DNA of 10,312 nucleotides, taken from the NCBI GenBank assembly GCA_019090565.1, contig JAHRVS010000431.1:1-10312 (forward strand). The letters are read 5' to 3'. The notes beneath the pieces are model-generated. The model saw nothing but the letters and a program-made list of their open reading frames with translations. It made no database searches and was not told where the DNA came from. The translations under genes and the position numbers were made by a program. This DNA comes from Gammaproteobacteria bacterium (GTDB taxonomy: Bacteria; Pseudomonadota; Gammaproteobacteria; Pseudomonadales; UBA3067). The stretch's first letter is position 1, and each line of letters opens with the position of its first letter. Of this stretch, positions 1 through 5,592 are shown in pieces.

Positions 1-315
1 CTCTGTCCATGTGGCACTGGGGCTCATCTCAATTTCAAGCTGGGTCATTTCTTCGATTAGACGAAGGTGCTCGGCAACAATGCCAATATACTGCCCGTTT
101 TCATCAAATGCTTCATAAGGTAGCCAGTTCGGGTCGCCGGTAAACCTAACGCTTGGGTGCGCTTTAAGCCACAAAGTTTCCTCTTCGCTTAAACCCAGAT
201 TGGAAGATGGGCCTTCTGCCTGAGCAAAGGACGCAAAAATAATAAACAACAATGACACTGCATGGTTTTTAGTCATAAACAGGGTGCGGCCACAGAAAAA
301 TCGATTTAACAGCAT
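1..315 (-). CDS. Exported protein with family-3 solute-binding domain, N-terminal part (gene runs off the window)
   Basis: Only the first 105 codons are present; the gene continues past position 1. A hydrophobic stretch ending in a SFAQA cleavage-type site (about residues 20-33) looks like a Sec signal peptide. Next comes a segment of the form LSEEETLWLKAHP, then DPNWLPYEAFDENGQYIGI. That is the typical opening of the bacterial extracellular solute-binding domain family 3 (PF00497) as found in BvgS/EvgS-type sensor kinases and in GGDEF or EAL signalling proteins. By inference it is a periplasmic ligand sensor, but the output domain lies outside the window, so a free amino-acid-binding protein cannot be excluded. 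The start is uncertain: ATG at 315 and an in-frame ATG at 276 both lack a good Shine-Dalgarno, and 276 would leave a tidy 20-residue signal peptide. Confidence 0.75.
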   Translation of the reverse strand, partial: MLLNRFFCGRTLFMTKNHAVSLLFIIFASFAQAEGPSSNLGLSEEETLWLKAHPSVRFTGDPNWLPYEAFDENGQYIGIVAEHLRLIEEMTQLEIEMSPSATWTE

Positions 316-356
316 GGTATAGACGATACTTAGTCATTTAATAAACGGGAGTATTA

Positions 357-387
357 ATTATATGTCACCTTATTAAGTCTGCACCAA
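357..387 (-). promoter_or_regulatory. Candidate sigma-70 promoter for the solute-binding-domain gene
   Basis: On the minus strand a perfect TATAAT lies at 362-357, with TTGGTG at 387-382 as a possible -35 box (3 of 6 matches or slightly better, 19-base spacer, longer than ideal). A start of transcription near 350 would give a leader of about 35 bases before the ATG at 315. The -10 box is strong and the -35 weak, so the call is tentative. Confidence 0.35.
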
Positions 388-551
388 AAGCGAGGGGCTT
401 TTAAAAAAACCAACGCTTCCGCGTGCGATTAACACCGAGCCAACAATGGCCGACAACAGGGGTTCCACCAAAAAATAAGGAGCCACTTTAACGCTACAGA
501 ACAAAGTAAGGGGTTTTTTATAACGCGTTTTGAGGTAGGAAGATACAGTGG

Positions 552-581
552 CGAGACCCTCTGCTGAGGGCCTCGATTTTT
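552..581 (+). terminator. Rho-independent terminator, plus strand, with no gene in front
   Basis: The stem is CGAG-A-CCCTC paired with GAGGG-C-CTCG (552-561 with 566-575, one A/C mismatch), closed by a TGCT loop and followed directly by ATTTTT. On the minus strand no T-run follows the stem, so it points to plus-strand transcription only. Both neighbouring genes are on the minus strand, so the transcript it would end is unexplained. Confidence 0.7.
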
Positions 582-606
582 AGACTAAGATATTAGTGTT
601 ACAAGG

Positions 607-634
607 CGCCCTACGTATTTACGTACACGGGGCG
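607..634. other. Hairpin downstream of the OmpA-family gene
   Basis: TACGT (612-616) pairs with ACGTA (621-625) around a 4-base loop. The outer arms CGCCC (607-611) and GGGCG (630-634) extend it across a 4-base bulge. It lies about 50 bases past the stop codon of the minus-strand OmpA-family gene. It could protect or end that mRNA, but no U-tract follows on the minus strand, so it is not a classical intrinsic terminator. Confidence 0.4.
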
Positions 635-682
635 TAAAATCGGTTGCCGGTAAAACCTGAGCAGTTGCCGATTTCCGCGACA

Positions 683-1888
683 TTACCGCAATACGGTCCC
701 CTTAATAATGGCCACAACACGACGGTTCTTAGCGCGCCCTTCTCTGGAGCCATTATCAGCAATCGGGCTCGACTCGCCAAACCCTTTGGCAGTGATACGG
801 GTTTCATCGACATTATACATTTTGATGAGGTACTCCCTCACGCTGTCTGCCCGTTTTTGAGAGAGGCGCTTATTAAATTCTGCTGCGCCTTGGCTATCAC
901 TATGACCCTCAATGATGACGGCGCTATCTGGGTATTGCCGCATAAACTCACCGGCTTTACCAATTTCAGAGTAATGCTCTGCCAACACATCGGCAGAACC
1001 CGATGTGAAATTAATCTGCATGGAGATTTTCACCGCTTCAAGCAACTTAACACGGCACCCTTTTTCATCAACTCTGGCATGGGTCGGCGTTGTCGCACAG
1101 GCATCCATTGAGTCAGGAACACCGTCATTGTCACTATCAACGGCACAGCCATCCGGTGTGACGGCGATTCCCGCTGCGGTGCCAGGACACTGGTCGAGAA
1201 AATCTGAGATACGATCATTATCACTGTCTGATTGGCATCCATTGGATAAGACGGGGGCATTTAGCGGCGTAGACGGGCATTGATCTTGTTCATCCGGAAC
1301 ACTGTCCCCATCGGTGTCAACGACGACCACCGGTGATGGTATCGCTTTTTTCCCCGCGCCAAAAAAATAGCTGGCCCCAATGTTTACCAAACTATGAATA
1401 CCACCTTCATCAAGGTCATAGACCAAGCGCAAATCGGAGCGCCAAGCAAAGCGCTCACTAGCCTGACTAATTAAACCCAAACCCACATTCAGCTGATTGT
1501 CATCGGTATTCGTATCGTTATCATACTCCCACTCTCCATAGCCAAGCCCGGCTACCACAAATGGGTGGATATCCCTCTGCTGTTCGATATGATACAGGCC
1601 ATCCATACGAATCTGAAAATGTTCGCCATCTACCGCTGTGGTTTCGTTTTTAAACTGGGACTCGGCCATAAGTAACGTAATTTCTGCAGACCAAGGCGCT
1701 TCGTACTTGTAACCGAAGGATATTGAAGCGCCTGCGCCATCACCCAGATCATAATCCTTGTCATACAAAATATACGTAAAGCTTGGCGCCAAGTATAAGC
1801 CTTGCTGTGTATCGTCATCCGCACTGGCGTTATATGCCCCTAATACAAAAACAACGGCGAGAGTGAGCGAAAGTAGGTTTGTTTTCAT
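683..1888 (-). CDS. OmpA-family outer membrane protein with thrombospondin type 3 repeats
   Basis: This 401-residue protein has a Sec signal peptide (residues 1-23, ending NASA). An eight-stranded-type beta-barrel region follows (about 24-178, alternating aromatic strands ending in ASYFF). Then come three Asp-rich thrombospondin type 3 calcium-binding repeats (about 191-278) with the pattern DTDGDSVPDEQDQCP, each with paired cysteines. The C-terminal OmpA-like peptidoglycan-binding domain (about 285-397) has the GHSDSQG motif. Asp331 and Arg346 sit at the spacing of the residues that hold diaminopimelate in this family. It likely anchors the outer membrane to the cell wall. The ATG at 1888 is preferred over a TTG at 1900 because GAGG lies 6 bases upstream and the signal peptide then starts MKTN. 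It is divergent from the cytochrome c' gene across 230 bases. Its barrel ligand or pore function cannot be read from sequence. Confidence 0.92.
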   Translation of the reverse strand: MKTNLLSLTLAVVFVLGAYNASADDDTQQGLYLAPSFTYILYDKDYDLGDGAGASISFGYKYEAPWSAEITLLMAESQFKNETTAVDGEHFQIRMDGLYHIEQQRDIHPFVVAGLGYGEWEYDNDTNTDDNQLNVGLGLISQASERFAWRSDLRLVYDLDEGGIHSLVNIGASYFFGAGKKAIPSPVVVVDTDGDSVPDEQDQCPSTPLNAPVLSNGCQSDSDNDRISDFLDQCPGTAAGIAVTPDGCAVDSDNDGVPDSMDACATTPTHARVDEKGCRVKLLEAVKISMQINFTSGSADVLAEHYSEIGKAGEFMRQYPDSAVIIEGHSDSQGAAEFNKRLSQKRADSVREYLIKMYNVDETRITAKGFGESSPIADNGSREGRAKNRRVVAIIKGTVLR

Positions 1889-2051
1889 CTTATGCCTCAA
1901 TAGATTGACCTAAGCCGGCCCAACCCTGCTTAGTCGTTAGCCTGAGAATAGTCCAATTGGTAAAAAATGGTATGGCAATCATGCATTCATTGCCCAGCAT
2001 ATAGGAATCATCTTGAACTAAGCCCTCTCATCTACCCCCCGCACAATGACA

Positions 2052-2080
2052 TTGTATGTTCTACCGACTCCCTCTATGAT
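2052..2080 (+). promoter_or_regulatory. Candidate sigma-70 promoter of the cytochrome c' gene
   Basis: TTGTAT (2052-2057) and TATGAT (2075-2080) are separated by 17 bases, the ideal spacing. The -10 box matches 5 of 6 consensus bases and the -35 box 3 of 6. Transcription would start near 2087, about 30 bases before the ATG at 2119. Confidence 0.4.
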
Positions 2081-2118
2081 CTATCAGGCTTATAAACCCA
2101 ACACGACGGATTCAAACC

Positions 2119-2583
2119 ATGAACGTTATACTTAAAACTTTTGCTGTGCTTGCTTTGAGCGTGGCCTCAGCAGCCACTGCTATTGCCCACAGTTCTAACG
2201 AAAAGAACCCTTACATTGTTCACCGGCAGGGCATTTATCAAGTCGCTGGCGGGCATATTAATGCCTTAAAAGCCATCCTGATGCTGGGGCACCCCGCGAC
2301 TACCGACATCAACTACCATGCGAAGGCAATGCTTGAAGCATTTAAACATCATGGTAATGCATTTCCATCCGGTTCTGATAAAGGTAAAACCCACGCGAAA
2401 CAAAACGTCTGGACCGATGCAGAAGATTTCAAGCAGCATGGGCAGGATGCGGGCAAAGCCCTTATGGCCCTCATTAAAGCCAGTGAAAGCGATGATATGA
2501 AGTTGATCAAATCAAAATTTGCTGGCGTTGGAAAATCCTGCAAAAATTGCCATGATGAATTTAGAAAAAAAGGCAGTCATTAG
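2119..2583 (+). CDS. Cytochrome c' (periplasmic, gas-binding monohaem cytochrome)
   Basis: This 154-residue protein has a signal peptide (residues 1-23, TAIA then HSS) and a four-helix-bundle cytochrome c' pattern (PF01322). The C-terminal haem motif CKNCH has C141, C144 and the axial H145, followed by Arg149. Early helix 1 reads HRQGIYQVAGGH. Arg36 and Tyr40 correspond by alignment from memory to positions 12 and 16 of well-studied cytochromes c'. Position 16 is usually Leu or Met and packs over the vacant distal haem face. Tyr is less common but is known in Allochromatium vinosum cytochrome c'. A Met there would suggest a six-coordinate c556-type protein, so Tyr argues for a five-coordinate NO/CO-binding c'. 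The likely role is NO binding or detoxification, inferred from the family. The Shine-Dalgarno is weak (ACGGA, 8 bases upstream). The gene converges on the decayed SHP-DHC genes. Confidence 0.88.
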   Translation: MNVILKTFAVLALSVASAATAIAHSSNEKNPYIVHRQGIYQVAGGHINALKAILMLGHPATTDINYHAKAMLEAFKHHGNAFPSGSDKGKTHAKQNVWTDAEDFKQHGQDAGKALMALIKASESDDMKLIKSKFAGVGKSCKNCHDEFRKKGSH

Positions 2584-2593
2584 ATTGGTAACG

Positions 2594-2615
2594 CTGTGCC
2601 AGGAGCCTGGCACAG
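2594..2615. terminator. Perfect 10-bp inverted repeat between convergent genes, probable two-way terminator
   Basis: CTGTGCCAGG (2594-2603) pairs with CCTGGCACAG (2606-2615) with almost no loop, realistically 9 bp with a GAGC tetraloop. It lies 10 bases after the cytochrome c' stop and 3 bases after the stop of the minus-strand dihaem cytochrome remnant. Neither side has a strong T-run, so it may act mainly as an mRNA 3' stabiliser or roadblock. Confidence 0.55.
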
Positions 2616-2618
2616 TCG

Positions 2619-2790
2619 TCAATCTACGCCGCACTCCTCTGCATAGAGCCCATGATCAACCGCCTGAACCTCTTTGGTCCGAGAAAGTGTCACCACCCGC
2701 TGCTCAAAACCTTGATCTTCGTTACCACTGACAGGTGTCACTACGCTGGCAGCCATCAACGTCAAAACAAACAGGGGGGCATTCCCTCAT
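2619..2790 (-). pseudogene. Remnant of a dihaem cytochrome c (DHC family), frameshifted and truncated
   Basis: From ATG 2790 (AGGA 10 bases upstream) the frame reads MREC and then enters a run of six C. One C fewer would join it to the frame that reads PLFVLTLMAASVVTPVSG, a good signal peptide. That frame continues VQAVDHGLYAEECG and stops at 2619-2621. The phrase LYxEECG is the lead-in to the first CGxCH haem motif of the DHC family (PF09626), and the gene breaks off exactly there: GVD and a stop replace the rest of the motif and the remaining two thirds of the protein. Without correction the longest same-frame product from ATG 2756 would be 45 residues with no haem site. It lies 15 bases after the true end of the SHP remnant, the usual partner arrangement. 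The family call rests on a short match; the broken state is clear if the call is right. Confidence 0.55.
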
Positions 2791-2805
2791 AATCAATTTG
2801 TCCTG

Positions 2806-3207
2806 CTATTGGGCGAGTAGGTATTCACGAAAACCGCCTTTTCCTTGCGCAGTACACTCCCTGCCTCAAGTCCATTTGCAATTTCTCTTGAACCATTTTT
2901 CAATTTTTTTCGTTTTAACATAGCGCTCTTTATTAACGCTAAATGCCATCGGTTTTATGTGTTTTTTGGTTTTTATGTGCTGGCCTGTCTTAGCTAGGTC
3001 AGCGCCATGACGCGTAGAGCAAGAGCGCCTACCACCACTATGACTTTGTACCTCGAAGTCCCATTTTGAGCCTCCTCTTTTAGCAAAAAAACCTACGATG
3101 CTTTGTGTTGCGTATTCCTTTTGCAATGCTCTGGCTGCACTCTCTGCTTGACCCACCTGAGGCCATAAAAAAATAGCGCACGCTATGGTGAATACTCTTA
3201 GCAGCAT
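2806..3207 (-). pseudogene. Decayed SHP (sphaeroides haem protein, DUF1924) oxygen/NO-binding cytochrome c
   Basis: ATG 3207 has an excellent Shine-Dalgarno (AAGGGA, 6 bases away) and a signal peptide ending VGQA (residues 1-21). The protein follows the DUF1924/SHP pattern: RRSC-x-x-x-HGADL, then IKPMAFSV, then KIEKWFKRNCKWT. In intact members the haem motif is CxxCH. Here it is C63-S-T-R66-H67, with CGT at 3012-3010 where TGT is expected, so one thioether cysteine is gone. The frame stops at TGA 2868-2866, giving 113 residues. Reading through that stop gives GRECTAQGKGGFREYLLAQ and a TAG at 2808-2806, which is the expected SHP C-terminus with the usual EKGD turned to GKGG. The Asn before Cys in RNCKW corresponds to the unusual Asn distal ligand of SHP. 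Two or more independent lesions indicate a pseudogene. A short product could still be made. Confidence 0.8.
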
Positions 3208-3226
3208 ACTTATTCCCTTTACCAGG

Positions 3227-3337
3227 TTATTTTAATCGCCGCGCCCATAGCAATCCCACCCACAACGCCAAGGCCCCTATGATTGCCTTCTGACGCTTGC
3301 GACACCGCTGCAATGATCCCCGCTTGCATTCATTCAC
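3227..3337 (-). CDS. Possible small single-pass membrane protein or tail of a lost gene
   Basis: From GTG 3337 there are 36 codons encoding a basic N-terminus (KRGSLQRCRKRQK) followed by one hydrophobic helix (IIGALALWVGLLW) and a basic end (ARRLK). The stop lies 19 bases before the SHP start codon, so the two would be co-transcribed. There is no clear Shine-Dalgarno. A second frame (ATG 3329 to stop 3219) is also open for 36 codons, ending MGAAIKITW, and overlaps the SHP ribosome-binding site. SHP-DHC clusters usually include a cytochrome b561-type membrane gene, so this could be a relic of one, but no b561 motif is visible. Low confidence that it is a gene. Confidence 0.22.
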   Translation of the reverse strand: MNECKRGSLQRCRKRQKAIIGALALWVGLLWARRLK

Positions 3338-3465
3338 TTTTCATTGACGCTCTGTAACATTAGAACCACAGTCTTCGGCCTACACAAACCCTAGTATCAG
3401 CATTCAAACAAAGGCATCGCATAGGTCAGCCTTACTGCAATCATAAACAAGGACCGGAGAATAAA

Positions 3466-3651
3466 ATGAAAAAAATAATCCTTATCGGCTTGCTAACCAT
3501 TTCTTTACAAGGCTGTTTTCAGGTTTGTGGAACGGAAGATAATATTCAAATGTGCCTTAACGCCAGCGGGGAAGATGGCGGTTCAACAAGCTCTACGAGT
3601 ACTGATAGTGGAAGCTCTTGGGGAGGCAGCTCTTGGAGTGATTGGCGTTAA
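3466..3651 (+). CDS. Small Ser/Gly-rich lipoprotein of unknown function
   Basis: This 61-residue protein has a lipoprotein signal peptide: MKK, a hydrophobic core, and the lipobox L14-Q15-G16-C17, where C17 would be lipidated. GGAG lies 6 bases upstream of the ATG, a good ribosome-binding site. The mature part has two more cysteines (C21 and C30), then an acidic, low-complexity tail rich in Ser, Thr and Gly that ends in repeated Trp-containing units (SSWGGSSWSDWR). The residue after C17 is Phe, not Asp, so Lol sorting to the outer membrane is expected in enterobacterial terms. No family was recognised and no operon partner is evident: the minus-strand SHP remnant diverges from it and pmoC lies 321 bases downstream. 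Confidence 0.75.
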   Translation: MKKIILIGLLTISLQGCFQVCGTEDNIQMCLNASGEDGGSTSSTSTDSGSSWGGSSWSDWR

Positions 3652-3717
3652 GCGAAAGCACTTTAATGCGTAGTAGTAACGCTTAGAAGAAACTTTGCTT
3701 TAAGCGCGAATGGAAAG

Positions 3718-3755
3718 CCCAGACGTAACATCGCGATACTCTGGGTGGCTATTTT
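3718..3755 (+). terminator. Weak hairpin terminator candidate after the lipoprotein gene
   Basis: CCCAGA (3718-3723) pairs with TCTGGG (3740-3745) across a 16-base loop that itself contains ATCGCGAT, and ATTTTGT follows shortly after. The stem is short and the T-run is interrupted, so termination is only possible. It lies about 65 bases after the lipoprotein stop codon. Confidence 0.3.
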
Positions 3756-3972
3756 GTATATTCCCGCCACCGGCCTACTTTAGGCCAGCCATAAATAATC
3801 CCTCTGAATCAACAAATTAACCGCCTTTATATCAGCATTATCAACCCTACACTCAGTAACCATAAAGCCTGTCGCATTTGCACAACCCCATTTTTTGGTC
3901 AATGCTTCCAATGCTAAAGTTATTTTGTCTTCCCGCTTTTCTCTTTTTTTCCCAACCAGAGGGTTTCAGTAT

Positions 3973-4749
3973 ATGGCAATCACCGCGTCCACCCCGACTA
4001 AGACCACTAAAGATTATGAGTTCGGCCTACCATGGCCAACGCTTATCAGCGGGCTCCTCATTCTCGCAACCATTTTTGGCACTTACCGCTGGTACATGCA
4101 CACTTATGCGTTTGAGGTTGGCATGGACTATTTTGAGCCGATCTTTCAAACTTACTGGATGAACTTGCTCTGGGCTCAGATAACGTTTTTGGCCGTTGCA
4201 TTTATCGGTGGCTTATATTTTGTATGGACCACAAGAGAAAAAGACGTACTCAATATCTCGCCCCAACTTGAATTACAGCGCTACATGCTAGTATTCGGAT
4301 TTATATCTGTTGTCGCCATGGTTATTGTCATGGCAATATCGACATTTGCAGAATCTGACGCAGCATGGCACCAGGTTTCAATACGTGACACTGACTTCAC
4401 CCCAACACATATTATTCTGTTTTACTTTTGCGTACCCACAATGATTGTAGGCATAGCGCTCGCCCTGGTATGGGTACATACACGCCTGCCGGATTACCAT
4501 AATCGCGTATCAGTCCCATTGATCATTATGTTCACTGGACCACTTATGGTTATGCCAAACGTAGGGTTTAATGAGTGGGGGCACACTTTCTTTTACGCAG
4601 AAGAACTATTTGCCGCGCCGATTCATTACGGCTTTGTTGTATTACTTTGGGGGTTCTTCGCGCTTTCAGGGTTTATTCTTCAATGCCTAGCGAGAATCAA
4701 AATTCTAACCAGCTTAAAGGACACCTCTAAAAATACACAGACCGTCTGA
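3973..4749 (+). CDS. pmoC: Orphan particulate monooxygenase subunit C (PmoC/AmoC/hydrocarbon monooxygenase family)
   Basis: This 258-residue protein has about six membrane helices (near residues 19-41, 64-86, 102-126, 145-169, 179-198 and 216-240). Family hallmarks are QTYWMNLLW, SDAAWHQVSIRDTDFTPTH and NVGFNEWGH. The ligand pattern of the CuC site, Asp-x3-His-x12-His, is present as D129, H133 and H146. The CuD pattern, Asn-x3-His-x13-His, is present as N200, H204 and H218. These match D156/H160/H173 and N227/H231/H245 of Methylococcus capsulatus PmoC. The protein would be part of a copper membrane enzyme oxidising methane, ammonia or short hydrocarbons; which substrate cannot be told from subunit C. 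ATG 3973 is chosen because AGAGGG lies 9 bases upstream; an upstream TTG at 3895 is in frame but unsupported. No pmoA or pmoB is adjacent, and a strong terminator follows, so it is a single-gene unit. The C-terminal half differs from textbook AmoC/PmoC (TFFYAEE rather than FWFMEE). Confidence 0.9.
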   Translation: MAITASTPTKTTKDYEFGLPWPTLISGLLILATIFGTYRWYMHTYAFEVGMDYFEPIFQTYWMNLLWAQITFLAVAFIGGLYFVWTTREKDVLNISPQLELQRYMLVFGFISVVAMVIVMAISTFAESDAAWHQVSIRDTDFTPTHIILFYFCVPTMIVGIALALVWVHTRLPDYHNRVSVPLIIMFTGPLMVMPNVGFNEWGHTFFYAEELFAAPIHYGFVVLLWGFFALSGFILQCLARIKILTSLKDTSKNTQTV

Positions 4750-4794
4750 CTCTTAGAATAGAAGCCTGATAGCACGCAAAGCAATAACCTTTGG

Positions 4795-4824
4795 CGGCGC
4801 CCCTGAAAAGCGGCGCCGTTTTTT
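4795..4824 (+). terminator. Strong Rho-independent terminator of the pmoC gene
   Basis: CGGCGCC (4795-4801) pairs with GGCGCCG (4812-4818) around a 10-base loop, followed directly by six T (4819-4824). It lies 45 bases after the pmoC stop codon and ends the transcript before the BenE remnant, so nothing downstream is expected to be co-expressed with pmoC. Confidence 0.9.
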
Positions 4825-4961
4825 CGTCATATTTAATAGAAAAGCTGTTAACTGGCTATTCACTTCAGAACCAAATCTGCCGCTATATTTTTTATGAATA
4901 CAATTTTTTTCACACCTCTGTTCAGAGGCGATTGGAATTAAGTACTCAGGTTTCTAGCTCT

Positions 4962-5378
4962 GCCATCACTGCCGCCATTTGCATGGGCAACCACGTTCAC
5001 AGTAACCCACAAGAACGCCACCCAGCAGCGATACGGGCGGGGGTCTTCTACGTTGCAATGGGAATATGCGGGGTAACGCTGGTTCAGCTTTTTGACGCGA
5101 CCCCCAATGAACTTATGATTGCCACCGCTGGCTTGGCACTTTTGACAACGGTTGTAAACAGCTTACAGCGGGCCCTGCAATGTAACCATGAGCGCGAAGC
5201 CGCCCTGCTCACCTTCGCTTTGACCGCATCAGGGTTCACGTTATTTTCTATCGGATCGGCTTTCTGGGGGTTGGTCATCAGCCTCCTCGTTTTAAGGCTC
5301 ATTCCGAACACGACACCATCCTCCCTTCTAAAACAGTTCTTACGCAACGCATTTATTAGCAGTAAACAAAGTTGTTGA
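4962..5378 (+). pseudogene. benE: C-terminal third of a BenE-type benzoate/H+ symporter (truncated remnant)
   Basis: The frame reads AITAAICMGNHVHSNPQERHPAA and later NHEREAALLTFALTAS followed by IGSAFWGLVISLL. This is the characteristic end of the BenE family (PF03594), which in intact members reads ITAAICTGxEAHxDPxRR and EREAALITFLVTASGVTxxGIGSAFWGL. Those proteins are about 390-400 residues; here only about 138 remain. The homology begins abruptly near 4962 while the frame stays open back into the pmoC terminator, where no plausible start exists. An ATG at 4983 could give 131 residues, but that product lacks most of the transport core. The remnant has no further stops, so the truncation may be fairly recent. 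It suggests a former capacity to take up benzoate or a related aromatic acid. Confidence 0.78.
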
Positions 5379-5592
5379 TCAAAAGGGAAAATAAATTTCA
5401 TTTTTTAATAGGAGGGCAAACAACCACATAGAGCAAGCCGCAAGCAAATTCAGCCCGCAACTCTACGCTGAACCTCACGGCACCTAAGACTCGTCTAAGC
5501 TTGAATAATAGGTTTTTCGAGTTTGTCTAGGATATGCCCGTGGATATCGATGGTGTACCACGTAGGCCACAAGCAAAATGGAGTTTGAAGCA

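Larger units (their letters stand above)
316..682. other. Intergenic region without a recognisable gene
   Basis: This 367-base gap separates two minus-strand genes. It holds the candidate promoter near 357-387, an AAAAGC/GCTTTT inverted repeat around 386-402 beside an A-run, a strong plus-strand terminator at 552-581 and a further hairpin at 607-634. Only trivial reading frames exist, for example ten codons from an ATG at 445. No protein homology was recognised. Confidence 0.6.

Noticed and set aside
644..1111. Plus-strand open frame of 155 codons opposite the OmpA-family gene
   Set aside because: It lies antisense to a clear OmpA C-terminal domain, has no ribosome-binding site and its product has no recognisable pattern.
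2519..2923. Plus-strand open frames of 60-70 codons overlapping the end of cytochrome c' and the minus-strand cytochrome remnants
   Set aside because: They are shadows of cytochrome c' or lie antisense to the SHP/DHC remnants and lack start signals.
3895..3972. 26 extra codons in front of pmoC from a TTG
   Set aside because: No Shine-Dalgarno for the TTG and no membrane-protein pattern in the extension; ATG 3973 has AGAGGG at good spacing.
4915..4928. CCTCTG/CAGAGG hairpin before the BenE remnant
   Set aside because: The loop is only two bases, no T-run follows on either strand, and no repeat copy or insertion-element end was seen nearby.
4791..4961. Open frame extending the BenE remnant upstream to a TTG at 4791
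   Set aside because: The TTG lies just before the stem of the pmoC terminator and the translated stretch before 4962 has no BenE similarity; it is open by chance.
5409..5420. Perfect Shine-Dalgarno-like AGGAGGG
   Set aside because: No ATG, GTG or TTG lies within usable distance; the next codons give no open frame, so it is probably chance or a relic.
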